A DNA stretch of 64,000 bases from Epiperipatus broadwayi (taxonomy: Eukaryota > Onychophora > Udeonychophora > Euonychophora > Peripatidae): the NCBI GenBank assembly GCA_028023455.1, contig JAQFVV010006215.1, positions 8,701,950 through 8,765,949 on the forward strand, given 5' to 3'. Positions within the stretch are counted from its first letter, which is position 1; each line of letters begins with the position of its first letter. Of the stretch, positions 34,845 to 46,405 are shown in pieces. A model generated the notes under the pieces. That model had not been told where the DNA came from. It did no database searches and was given only the letters and a program-made list of their open reading frames with translations. Position numbers and translations under genes: made by a program.

Positions 34845-37050
34845 CAAGAGTTCCCAAAGTGGTCGATATCGATCCCCTGGAGTTGATTTGGACTTTCTAG
34901 GGGGTCAATAGTCTCAATAAAAAAAATTGGGGGCACTGACAGCAAAAATATATCCCTTTATTATTGCTATTTATTTGTTACTTCAAAATATCTATGATTC
35001 CAATAGGTACCTAATTAAGAAATAAAATAATTCAAAAAACTACTTTTTTGATAAAAACACATTACATCCCAAACTTGTGACCAAAAAGGTAAAATGTGTC
35101 ATTAAATGAATCACACACAAGAATGCATGAAAATGCATGTAGCACAAACATTACTGGGAATTGGCTTATCAAATGTATCAAAGCAAGTGTGGACATGAAA
35201 AACCATTGCAAATTCATGCTTGTGGTAGGATGATATAATATTCAATATTAGCAGAATCTACCAGTCTTATATGGTCGTGCTTCCATAAAATACTTTAAAT
35301 TGGTTCATTTGATGTGACATATACTTATTTGTGATTTGAACTTTGAATATTATTATTTATTGAGGAGAAGACCTACAAAAAAGAAAATCAAAGGACAGAG
35401 TTTATTTATTCGAGTTTGAACAAAAATCTTCTGGTTCAGGTAAGTACATACTTTTTTTTTATCACAGGGTCTGTCAAAATTTCTTGTTAATAAAAGTTTT
35501 TATTTTTTATGATAATAATATGACTGAACCAAAAAAGAAATGCAGAGTGTATAGCTTGGACTATTTGAAACTAGGATTTGCTCCATCATTATCAAACAAA
35601 CATTTACCAATGTGGCTCATATGCAAAAAGTCTTTCTACGACACCATCAAAATTAGCATATTAATGAACAAAATTCAATCTGAAAAAAAAAGATCAGTCA
35701 TACTTTCTATCACTTAAAGATAAAATTCTGAAGATAACTATGATAGATAATGTTTATTTTATCACTGAAGCAAAATAATGATGAATTAAGGGCATTGTAT
35801 AGCATATCCCTATTCATTGCAAAGTCTGGAGAGCCACACACCATAGGGGAGAAACTAATTTTACCAGCCTTCATGGAGGTATTGAACACTGTATTTCACA
35901 AAGGTTCCCCTTGAGCAATAACATGGTTCAAAGATGTAACAATGAAATGAGTCAAAACATGGAATACTGATTGAGTAATCATTTGCAAAAACATTTTTTC
36001 CCTCCAATTGGATGTCAACATTACCTGGTAATGAAACATTGTTGCTAGTGTATGTTCACTATATTCAAAGTCAGGAAATGCATGAAGAGTTGCTTTTTGC
36101 TAAAACTTTAGAAACTTACACCAGAGACAAATTGATTTTTAATTTATTGTAACTATTTTTCAGGGAAAAAGGAATTCCATTGACAATTATAATATATGTT
36201 GTGATAGATGGAGCACCAGCTATGGTTGATTATTATTGTCGTTTCAAAAGTTGCCTGAAACAGCATGTGTCTGAAGTACTTGCAGTTCACTGTGAAATCC
36301 ATAGACAACATTTAGTAGCCAAGAATCTTGGCAACAAATTATAACAATTGCTTCACTTTGTTATAATAGCTGTGAACAAAATTGGAAGCAACACTTTGAA
36401 CACTAAACTATTCACTCAATTATGTGAGAAAAGTTAACAAAAATTTCTTTCAATTGGTTTTTCATACCAAAGTCCACTGGCTTTCAAAAGATTTATGTTT
36501 GGAAAGATTTTTGTTATACTTTTTCAATCTTTTAAAGCTTTTGGAAGACAAGGATTCCAGTTTGAAAGAAAATTTACTTAAGAATAAAACAGATATTGCT
36601 TATTTCACCAACTTATTTGAAAAATTTAATGATGTCAATTTACAACTGCAAGGAGTCAAATTTGAATCCTATCAAAGCAAATTTGGTCTTATTGCCTTTT
36701 ATTACCAAATTAATGTTTTTAAGCAAAATATTGCAAGATCTGAGCTTTCCCAGTAACAAACTTTTTTATGATAAAAACAATCCAAGAAGAAAACATTTTG
36801 CTACACATCAACCACTTGGAGGCTCTTCATCTAGATTTCAAAATTAGGTTTGAAGATATTCTATCATTGAAAATACCAGACTGGATAATAAACCCATACA
36901 CTAGTAGTACAGAACCAACTATAATTTTGCAAGATAAGCTGATAACTATCAGCATGAATGAGGATCTCAAGGAACAATTCAAACAGGATTATTAAAATTT
37001 TTGACTGCAACAAGATATTCCATGTATGTATCCTGTTCTAGGAAATAATG
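34845..37050 (+). pseudogene. Decayed autonomous hAT transposon (ZBED/SCAND3-like)
   Basis: The left end, caagagttcccaaagtgg, is a decayed hAT terminus (usual form cagtggttcccaaa). The transposase is in pieces on the plus strand: MTEPKKKCRVYSLDYLKLGF (35520 on); DGAPAMVDYY near 36208; VHCEIHRQHLVAKNLGNK near 36284, which carries a conserved histidine block; FHTKVHWLSKDLCLERFL near 36450, the HT.VRWLS block of the family; and YPVLGNNA near 37030, the start of the dimerisation region. The family's terminal LCE..FS motif and the right inverted repeat are missing, so the 3' end is deleted. Several frameshifts and stops. It cannot be active, but its type could have mobilised the hAT MITEs. Confidence 0.75.
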
Positions 37051-37444
37051 CATACTCAAAATATTGTTTTGTAAATAAATTTTATATATTTGTCAATTCA
37101 TTAATAGCATGATGTTTAACATATATATATATTATTTCTTATAGTCATTTTTCAATAAATTATATGACTATAATGTCAAAAAATTATAAACGTAATCATT
37201 CGATAAATTATAAATAAATTGAAATAATAGACAACTCATTGATCAGTGTTAGATAATTGGAAAGTTTAATATATATATAGATGTGTATATAAGGATTGAC
37301 TGGTTTTAAATCATATGTACACATATAAATGTATTGATAGTAGAAGACATGAATTATTTATTTATTTGGTTATATATACTAGTTATAAGGTAATAAAAGA
37401 TAAATAAGGGCATATATAATTGATGTATATATATAATGTGTGTG
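37051..37444. other. AT-rich interval, nothing recognised
   Basis: TA-rich microsatellite patches near 37120 and 37270. No other feature. Confidence 0.45.
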
Positions 37445-38050
37445 TAAATTAAAAAAACCACTAAACATCACATGATCACCATTTCTAATGCTAGCACATA
37501 ACTGTTTTTAAACAGACAAAACTCTTCATACAGTAATGCCACCCTGTGCCAACCAGAGTAATAACAATTATGTGCTACCATAAGAGATGGTGATCATGTG
37601 ATGTTTAGTGATTTAACACCAATCCTGCCTAATAGGATAGTGGTGTCTATGATTGTTAAAGAGGCAAAAACACCTGAATTTATGGGTGCTGAACTGAGTT
37701 CAGACTCATATGACTATATAAAGTATTGAGCTTAGATTGAAAATATTATTGTGTTTTCAATTTCATTCTCATAGTTTTGTAGTTAAGTAGAGATAAAAGG
37801 TGGCTGCTGGAGGGTTGCATTAGATCCTAAGATCTTGCATTAGATCCTAAGATCTAGGTGGGTGCAATGCTTTCAGATTCAAGGCTCTTCACTAATAAAG
37901 ACCACAAGCCAGAAACTAGTCTGGGGATATTGGATGAGTAGGCACTAGATGGGGATTTTATGCACAAGCCTTCTGGAATCCATTGATTATTCTGGTTGGC
38001 ACAAGGTGGCATTACTGTATGGAGAGTGTTGCCTGATTAAATTAAAAGAA
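37445..38050 (+). mobile_element. Hammerhead fold-back element D, longest copy
   Basis: Element 37458-38037 lies between taaattaaaaaaa (37445-37457) and taaattaaaagaa (38038-38050), 12 of 13 identical. The head (ccactaaacatcacatgatc) is at the left and is repeated inverted at 37561-37615, making a small palindrome. A unique centre (37616-37790) follows, then gataaaaggtggctgctgg, a duplicated gcattagatcctaagatct, the ribozyme, and the right arm ending ggagagtgttgcc. The unique centre makes this the best guide to the full-length family. No coding frame. Confidence 0.8.
37877..37934 (+). ncRNA. Hammerhead ribozyme (element D), first box mutated
   Basis: Stem I attcaa pairs with ttggat (one G-T). 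CTAATAA replaces CTGATGA. The stem II region GAC-CACAA-GCC is imperfect. GAAAC is at 37912-37916 and TAGTC follows (37917-37921). Probably inactive. Confidence 0.65.
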
Positions 38051-38145
38051 AAAATGCTATTTAAAATTTTTTTTTCATGAGTTTATTTCTAGCAATGACC
38101 ACTAGAGAATATATAAAGCTATATAAAATTTCTAGTTACTAAGCC

Positions 38146-38245
38146 AATAAACATTACATGACCACCCACCCCCTTATGCTTGTGTATAACTGTTGTTGAC
38201 ACATGCAAAACTCACTATATATATTGCCACACACAGTTACACAAT
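38146..38245 (+). mobile_element. Fragment of hammerhead fold-back family
   Basis: aataaacattacatgaccac, ttatgcttgtgtataactg and gcaaaactcactatatat are the head and start of the arm in the version seen in element C (inverted there). It is cut off at about 38240 before the ribozyme. Confidence 0.65.
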
Positions 38246-39987
38246 CAATTTTAAAATAGCATCTTGAGAAGGTTCATATTAGATCGAAAATCAATTAAAT
38301 GATATTAAATTAAGTTCTATATCAACAAGTTGTCTAATATTTTGATTTATTTATAAGTTATTAAAATTGATTAATAGTTTATATTTATCATCATTAAGAG
38401 ACTAATGTTAGTGTTGAGATTTATATTTTGATATCTTAAAAAATAAAGGTATTTCATCAAACGCTACATAGTGAATGAAGGTAGTCGGACATTCCACACA
38501 GATGAATGTATCTTATATATCGAAATTGAGATAGAGGCTGCATTGACAAAAACAAATAAATTTTAATATATATATATATTAAAAAATAAAAAGCCTTTAA
38601 ATAGCTCATAGCAAAACAAAAATATCACTAACACACCTACAAAAGAAAATTGTTGCCATATGGCTATTATGCTAAATTCTGATGGGTGAGAGTTTAAAAA
38701 CTTTCAATCTTTATTTTACTCTTTAACTAATAATATCTAGACACCCATTTATAGCTCAAATTTGTATATCTAACTAGTGTATTTGGAGACTGAATTTTTT
38801 TTATTCTTACCCAGTTTAGCAGGAAAATGAGTACTATTGTTGTCATGAGGCCCTACAAGTATATATATAGTATTGGAAATATTCTAATTTAATGCTATAA
38901 AAAATCATTTCAGCATGTAATTATTTTAGCAAGTATCTCAAGTATATGATTATGGAAAAGCTGTAACTTAAAAAAAAAAAAAATTCTTATTAGTTTTGAA
39001 GAAATTACATTTCAAAGCTTGCTGAATATTATTCACCAAGCATGTAATTACAAATTAATATCATTTTTTATAACATTTTATACTAATATCATCCTGGAGT
39101 AAGATATACTGTGCATATGAAAGATATAATGATTTTTTTTTCTTCTTAATTTTACCTGTTTATATAAGAAACGCATTCAACTCATTTCTGGGTTATTTAC
39201 TTGAATAATCCATTTTTAATGCATGCTGAATGAATTTATTATTTTCCAATTTATTCCTTCTTCTGCAGTCCTAAGCCTATGTCTATTGAAGTTTCTCTCA
39301 GTTTAAAGTTCACCATTTCTAATTTCCAACGCTTTAACTAATGCGTTTTCCAGCTGGACTCTTTTTAATCAATCTTTGATCAATTCAGTTCAGTTTTAAT
39401 CATTTCTAAATGGGATAACTTTAACTAGTGATTTAAATTGTTACAGTTCATCTAACATCAATTATTTTAGCATATTTATTCTTTCTTTTCTCCTTTTTGT
39501 TTTGTTACTTTTTAACTCAAAGGTTACTAACTTGCGGAGCTTGAATTAAATTATATTATATTAAAAACAAGATTTGCTCAGGTTTAGAAAGATTTTATTT
39601 ATTAGAATTTTTATATATATATTTAAATCAACTTCTAATATATGATTTACATCTTAAAATGCATAATAATGATAAGTATTAAAAATAAATTATATTTTAA
39701 CTTATAGAAAACCTTCATCCCCACCTCATTTTTTAAAATGTAACAAAAATCAATACGTACTACTTTAAATAATATAAAACCTCTTTTCTTTCTTTCTTTT
39801 TTTTAGAATTTAATAATATAATTCATAATCTAAAATTATATAAACCTTTTCAAATATTATTATTATTAAAATATTGTAAATATTATGTTTATTTGTATTT
39901 CATATTTTTCTTTTCCTATTTAAGTGAGCCTCATTAGACTGAGCTTTCTGCCTTGCCTGCTATCTGGGATTCGAATTCGGGTTGATT
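38246..39987. other. AT-rich interval, nothing recognised
   Basis: No open frame or repeat family supported. A base-balanced patch at 39900-39980 (gactgagctttctgccttg) is unassigned. Confidence 0.4.
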
Positions 39988-40195
39988 TGCTATCTTAATA
40001 TATATCTGAGCACTTGTAGCATATATGTGTAGAGATGGTAATCTGGACCAACTGATGATTGCTGGTTTAGCATGAAATACGTATATTGGTGATTATTTAT
40101 CTTTTCGACATATGTGTGTTCGGGTGTATCAGTGCTATGAGATGGTGTGGATAGTGGGTCATGTGAAAGTTTGTGCTCATACCCTGTCTATTACA
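39988..40195 (+). mobile_element. Dispersed repeat R2, plus copy
   Basis: Starts within the family at tgctatcttaatata, includes caactgatgattgctggttt, and ends at a degenerate B box gtgctcataccctg. 5'-truncated. Confidence 0.68.
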
Positions 40196-40693
40196 TATAT
40201 AGACACAGGTATATATATATATATAAGCCTGTGTATTTCATCTATTAAATTTTTTACAAAATACTTAAGAGTTTTGTCTCAGATAACTGACTCATAGTAA
40301 ACTAATGAATCATTCAAAACTGGTCAGTAAATGATTCTTTGGATGTTAATTTAATTATAGTACAAATAATTAATGAAAAAAGACTCAAATCCATATAAAC
40401 CTGATGGATCTTGTTTTCTCTTTTACTATTAGTCTATGAGTCCCTGTTGAAAAGTCATTTCACTTGTAATGAGCAATGTATTAAAAAAAATGTTTTGTTT
40501 TTTGTTTGCTATTGCTTTTTTTCCCTTTTAAATGTTTAAAATATAATTTTACTTGTTCATAAATTTATTAAGTAGCTTATCCATTTATTTAATTTATTAT
40601 TATAAAAATAAAATTTTTTATATGGATAGTGATTCTAAAGATGTTTGAATCTTCAATTGCTAGTTAGGTTGAACACAATATTTTATTTTGGTT
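40196..40693. other. AT-rich interval, nothing recognised
   Basis: TA microsatellite at about 40207-40224; nothing else. Confidence 0.45.
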
Positions 40694-41547
40694 GACTAAA
40701 CCAGTGGTTTTCAACCTTTTTACACCTGCGTACTGACACAAATAAGAATAAGATTTCACAGACTGGCAGAAGTCTACAGATAAATTTTCTTAAAGATGTA
40801 AACTGCTTAGCCTAAGATGAGCATAATTATTATAACTGACCAAAACAACACACTAATTACTGAGTATTGTAATGGTGTTGCTTACCTTCACTTGCTGAAC
40901 ACTCTTTCTCAAGTTGTGCAGTCATACTGCTACAGAAAACAGTACATTATCATTAATGTGCTTGCATTGCTATGTTTATTATTTCATTGTTAAAACATGC
41001 TAGAATAAAATGTTATTCACATGAATGTTCAAAAATATCATAGCTATACATGATAATGATTATGATAAATGTAATATCTGTATTTAATGTTAAATATACA
41101 AGAAGAAGTTATATATATATATATGAAGTTTGTATAATAAAAAACTTTTTTTAAAAAAATTTTGAATTTTTTTAGAAATATAATAAAAATTTATTTCTAC
41201 CCCCCATAAATATCTGTGATAACTAGAAAAACAAATTAATTTATGTATGATTGATTAGATTTTGTTTTTGTTCTGTTTCTTTTTTTTTAATTGGGTAAAA
41301 GTGAAATGAAAATTTCAAGCATTGGTGGATGAGAGGTCAGCCCAGCTGCCTTACAAGCAGTTGTCCTGGGTTAGCAAGTTCGCTTCCCAGCTGATGCTAT
41401 GACACATGAAAAAAAAAATTAAAAATTGTTTATATTAATTAAAAGTTTAAAATATTATTTAATTATTACAAACTTTGGGACCATCAGAAAACTTCTGTGG
41501 CCTGGTGCCGGTCTGCGGACCAAGCGTTGAAGACCACTGGACTAAAA
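40694..41547. mobile_element. hAT MITE of a second family, carrying a nested SINE
   Basis: Element 40702-41539 (838 bp) begins cagtggttttcaacctttt and ends gcgttgaagaccactg, the classic hAT terminus. The 8-bp duplication gactaaac (40694-40701) / gactaaaa (41540-41547) matches 7 of 8. A SINE sits inside at 41317-41420. No transposase frame. Confidence 0.9.
41317..41420 (+). mobile_element. tRNA-Val-derived SINE nested in hAT MITE
   Basis: Same family as 76-177: shared gaggtcag, cagctgccttacaagcag, ttgtcc, gttcgcttccc and gatgct-tgacacatgaaaa. A and B boxes are more degraded than in the first copy. Its position inside the MITE shows it inserted later. Confidence 0.85.
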
Positions 41548-42367
41548 TAACATTTATTTATTTTTTACTCAATAAAGTCTCAATTTTTAATCACTTGAAT
41601 CCTAAATTTTAATTTTTGAAAATCTGTGCCGAATGTTTTATTTATAGTAGAAATATTTCATGAATATTATTAATGCCTAAAGTTGCTATAAGAAGATTAT
41701 TATTTCTTAATATATATATCTAAATTTGAGAAACTTGAAAAAAAAAGCAAATTATCACAGACAACAATTGACTTTGTCATAGAATTTTTTGGCAAGTTAT
41801 CCAAATATACATTCATGTATAAAAATAAGAATTCATATTTATTGTTACAACATTAATGTAATGTAGTTGACATTCTAATGATTTTAATGGGCCATAAATA
41901 AGTTTTTTGTTATAACAATACAACTTATGCTAGAGTATAAATGAAAATTTATTTCAAAGAAATCAGGAGCTAGAATTCTTTTAATTATCTATCATGTACA
42001 TTTCAAAGTTATTTTATTTATGTATACTCATGTATGTAAATATATCTTGTTGTCTCTATATCGATGTGGAATTGTTATTTTCATTAAAAAAAAAAGCAAC
42101 AATTTACATATACATATGTGTGTAATAATATTAAATAACATTAATTTAATTAAGGTGATCTACAGAATTTTTTATGATCTTTCAATTATAGCATTGTCTG
42201 ATTAAAAAAAGTAACCAATCTCTGCTAGATATATGTTTCTGTTATAAGTAATATTGTCAACAATCTGGAAAAACAGGTGATATAGTTTTAAGTATAACAA
42301 TGCAATTTCTGTTTAACATAATTTATAACAGTATTTGATAAAAACAATCATGTTTAATATTATTATT
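41548..42367. other. AT-rich interval, nothing recognised
   Basis: The frame at 42020-42205 looks like chance. No repeat family seen. Confidence 0.4.
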
Positions 42368-43754
42368 GTTTAGTCGGTACTTGGGTATTATTCCTGCAAC
42401 CTAGGAAAGATAGGACAACTTTTTACATAAGCGATAAAGGCATAATGTTGCGAACATTAAATAAACCCTTGCAATTTGAGTTTTTTTCCTCATCAAAAAA
42501 TGTGTTTTTGAACATGCACAAAACATGTTTTGAAATGTGTCAACTGAAACTATTATATAGGTGCTGCTTTGGACATTTTGGGTTTTTTTTTCTGATTCAA
42601 AAGTTTGTTGTTTGTACATTTTAAACTTACCATTTGTTATTATTGTGAATTTGGTTTAAAATTTTTAATTTCAACTGCATTATTTACTTCTGTGGTTTTT
42701 TTTTACAATTTCAACTTGGTTATTGACTGACTTCTGCATTTTTGAATCTTTGAATTAAAAGTTTATTATTTAATTGTAATTGAATGAAGACATTGACTTT
42801 GTTATTTGTTTATTCCAAAAATTAGATTCCCTGGCAAAATTACATTTAGAACATGTACTGGGCAATCACTTGTTCACAAATCTTTCAGAGGAGGAAGGAT
42901 GGTGGGAGGGGGTACTACTGACAATCGCCATTTTGTGTGCAAGAATCATCTGCATAAGTGTATATTTCATAGAATATTTTTTCTTTTTTACTTTTATAAA
43001 AATATATTTATGTTGGCTTTTTTTTAAGGACCACATTTTTTTTTTTTTAAATTGATCGAATTAAGTTAGCATTAAAAGTTCATTTGTGTCCGTGTACAAT
43101 TTGTAAAAGTATGTATATATCTCATATAATATTTTTCTTTGTTTTTGTAAAACTGTATTGAGTATTATTTCTGCAACCAAGAAAAGATAGGACTTATTTG
43201 TTTATTTGAAAAATTAGATTGTGTGGCAGTATTTTATTTAGAGCATGTACTTGTCAATCACTTGTTTGACAACTTTTTCAGAGAAGGAGGAAGGTGGAGG
43301 TGGGGAGGTTGCTACTGACTATCACCATTTTGTATGCAAGAATCATCTGCGTAAGTATATATTTCATAGAATATATTTACTTTTATAAAAATATATATTT
43401 ATGTTGGCTTTTTTTTTTCCTCCTGCAAAACAGACCACATATTTTTTGTTGAAATTGATCAAATTAAGTAAGTGTCAAAAGTTAGCTTGCATCTGTGTAG
43501 AATTCATAAATACGTGTTTATCTCATGTAATATTTTTTGTCTTTGTAAAACTGTATTGAGTATTATTTCTGCAACCAAGGAAAAATAGGATGACTTTTCA
43601 CATTTGTATCAAAGCATTGCTAACTTTCTAATGTTTTTCTAATGTTTGATGTTGCCAAAATAACATTAAAAAGTTAGCAGTGTATTGATACGAATGTGAA
43701 AAGTTCTCCTATCTTTCCTTGGTTGCAGGAATAATACCCAAGTACCATTTAGTC
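42368..43754. mobile_element. 1.37-kb DNA transposon with internal duplication
   Basis: Element 42376-43746. The ends form an inverted repeat of about 45 bp (ggtacttgggtattattcct and its complement), flanked by an 8-bp duplication gtttagtc / atttagtc (7 of 8). Interior: two tandem copies of a unit of about 390 bp (about 42785-43190 and 43195-43590), each followed by tgtattgagtattatttctg, a diverged copy of the terminus. A long hairpin fills 43545-43746. The 8-bp duplication suggests hAT-type mobilisation, but the termini are not the usual CAGTGG form. Confidence 0.75.
42868..42980 (+). other. Exon-like segment in tandem unit 1
   Basis: A peptide GGGTTDNRHFVCKNHLHKC is readable on the plus strand. 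The paired segment at about 43275-43350 reads VATDYHHFVCKNHLR. The shared HFVCKNHL is conserved despite nucleotide changes. The second unit has a pyrimidine-rich acceptor-like end (actttttcag, 43270) and a donor-like ctgcgtaagtat (43347). It could be a duplicated exon of a transposase with a Cys/His site, or a coincidence of recent duplication. Family not recognised. Confidence 0.3.
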
Positions 43755-45329
43755 TTATCGAACATTTTCAAAAAATGTTGATCTGTATATCTCTTTATTC
43801 TATTCTTTGAAACAGAATAAAATATTTTTATCAAAGAATATAATATCAATAAATAAAATCATTTTATAGAAATGTTAAAATGTAGTTTTTGTTTTAATGA
43901 GAAAGTTCTGGAGAAAGCAAGCAGTAATTATATACAAATATTAATTATATATATATATTTTTCTTTATATATTAATCAATTACCACCATTCACTTCAATG
44001 AAAAATATTCATTTAGAGTCAAATGACACAGGAAAGAATAGTGGCACACCAATATTTCTTTCAAACATTTATTAAATCTACTAACTTGTATATATTAGTT
44101 TCTCATAATACATATATATTATAACATTTATAAAGTTATACTGAAATAAAATATAAAACTATTATTAATTCTCTTAATGGGTTAGTCTGAGTTTTTTTGT
44201 AATGTTCAGTATTCACCCCAATTTTTGCAAGCTTTAAATTGTAATATGCATATTTTTCTATATACATTATAACATAAAATTTTAATTTGAAAAAAATTCC
44301 ATAGATGGCAAGAAAATAAAAAATTTGGCAAAGATAACAGGGATTTAGCTCCGCCTTCCAACTGCCTTGTCAAACAGTGCTTTTGTAGTCTGACATTTTT
44401 CTGATGTCACCATTTTCCCACATTGTTTACAGAAAATAGTTTGAATGACCAAAAATGTGTTTATTTACAATTTTATTACTATTGTAGAATCTTTTTATAC
44501 AATAATTTGTACAATATTTATTAAAAATTAATAATAAGAATTATTAATAATTTATTTTGAACAAAAATAATTTATTTTTAAAAATAGAATATATTATCAG
44601 ACAATGCAAATATATCCTGAAGCTGTTTACAAGTTTAATTTCCTATGTAATCAATCTAATTATAATAATGAGTATGAAATCATAATTTTGTAATAAATAT
44701 TGAAAAACTTTAAACTTTTGCACAATTCAATAAATAAATAAATATTTCATTCAGATTTCTAAAAAAAAATTACAAGTAATGAAGTTTTGTTGATTTTAAA
44801 AAATCAAAATAATCTTTCTAGAAATGATGATGTAATAAATTTTTGTTTAGATTATGATCTTATTTTTTAAATATTTTTAAGAATAAAATCTAAATAGTAA
44901 GAATTTATATCAGTAGGAAACAAAAATGTTTATCAAATAAAATTACATTTATTTTCTGACATGTGATAATGATTTAATCATAAACTTAATATTGAATGTT
45001 TACAGTAACTGAGAACAAAGGAAATCAACAACTTGTAAGAGGGTTAAGTTTGTGAACGATGTAAAATTGAAAGAAAAGTAGAAACCAAACAATATAAACA
45101 ATAGGAATAAAACTAAACAACCAACATTAGTAGTTCGATAAGAGCTGTTTTAATATCTTTGCATGTTTAATTTATCTCTTGCTTTTACACTATAGTGAAT
45201 TCCTATCAGTATAAAATAAGAATTGATATTTATTTTATTTATGTTTAATTTGGAACTTTGTAAAACACAGATAGTATTAATGAAAAACATACTGACAGGT
45301 GATGTGACATTTGGTGTGTGTATATATGT
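43755..45329. other. AT-rich interval, one base-balanced patch
   Basis: The patch 44335-44440 (agctccgccttccaactgcc) is more balanced than its surroundings and unassigned. Frame 43872-44075 has no domain. Confidence 0.4.
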
Positions 45330-45409
45330 ATAGTAATTCTAATATTTTCATGGATAAATGATGACTTCATATTATAATTATTTTCGGGATATTCCATGTA
45401 GTAAAATAG

Positions 45410-45462
45410 CTAAATATCTGACATTTCAGTATAATAATAAGTACCTTCCTCAGAGCATCCTC
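45410..45462 (-). ncRNA. Hammerhead relic in PLE-3 tail
   Basis: Minus strand: CTGAGGA (45447-45453), a stem II region AGGTAC...TATACT, GAAAT (45423-45427) and GTC (45420-45422). The paired locus at 983-1016 has GGAACGTC, so the ancestral form was probably GAAACGTC with ACGT as helix III. Hammerheads in Penelope-like tails are established in the literature; this copy has two core changes. Confidence 0.6.
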
Positions 45463-46245
45463 TTTATCAAATCATAGGAATGCAAGTGAAATTTAAAATC
45501 ATTATTTTAATCTTTTTATTTCAATTCATATTCAAATTCTATTAGTTGAGAAGTTTTAAAAATTAGTTTGTCTTCCAATAGCTTTTTCCAAATGTTAATT
45601 TTCTTTAATTCACACCTTTCATTTAAACTCTTGGGATTTTTAAAAATCTCTATAGCTTCTCTTAGTAATCTTTAGTCATATTGTTCAAATTTTACTAGAA
45701 TATTTGTTTTATCAAAATTGATATCATGATTAATTAATTTTATATGAGAATAAATAGCTGATGAATTGGATTTTTTTCTGAATGCCAGAATGTGTCCTTC
45801 CTTTCTAATATTTATTCTATGATTAGTCTGTCCAATATATGAATGTGAACAGACACTATGCAGAATCTCATACACCATGACACTCCAAAGAAATTTTATC
45901 TTTAGGAATTGGAAATATTTCATCAATTTCTTTAAAGATAGTGTAAACTGTATGAATATTATTTTTTCTTAGAATGTTACCAATTTTATCAGTTACTCCT
46001 TTTATATATGGCAAAATTGTCTTAATTTCTGATGTATCAAAATTCTTTTTCTTTTTATATGAAAAAGCCATATTAATAATACTGTAACTAAAACCATTAT
46101 CAAGAAGCATTTTATTAATAGCAGGATTGTTCTGGAGGAAATGGCTGTCATCAGAAAGTCTGTTTGTGCTATCTAACAACATCTTTGCCATTGAAAATAG
46201 TTGTGCAGGATGGTGATGAGAAGAAAAATGTATATTCCAGTGTGT

Positions 46246-46405
46246 GTTGGTTTTATATATATATAAAATTTTAACGATAAATGTAATATTACAGTTTAAA
46301 TTCTTGTAGCAGTATAATAAACTATAATATTGCATTTACCGTTAAAATTTATATATATATTTTTATAACGGGTATTGTATTTTACATTTATTATATATAT
46401 ATCAT
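46246..46405. repeat. AT-rich inverted-repeat insertion inside PLE-3
   Basis: Arms ttttaacgataaatgtaata and the complement around atattgcatttaccgttaaa (46328-46350) pair. The insertion separates SLSHDI from KTNTHWNIHF, which are contiguous in related proteins. Probably a small MITE. Confidence 0.55.

Noticed and set aside
36596-36847. 83-codon plus frame
   Set aside because: Shadow of the hAT transposase frame in another phase.
39940-39985. tRNA-like gene around gggattcgaattcggg
   Set aside because: The B-box-like word is present but no A box lies at the right distance on either strand.
42780-43055. 91-codon plus frame as a host gene
   Set aside because: Lies in the tandem unit of a transposon; the tail is poly-Phe from T runs. 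Only the short conserved peptide in the other frame was kept as an observation.
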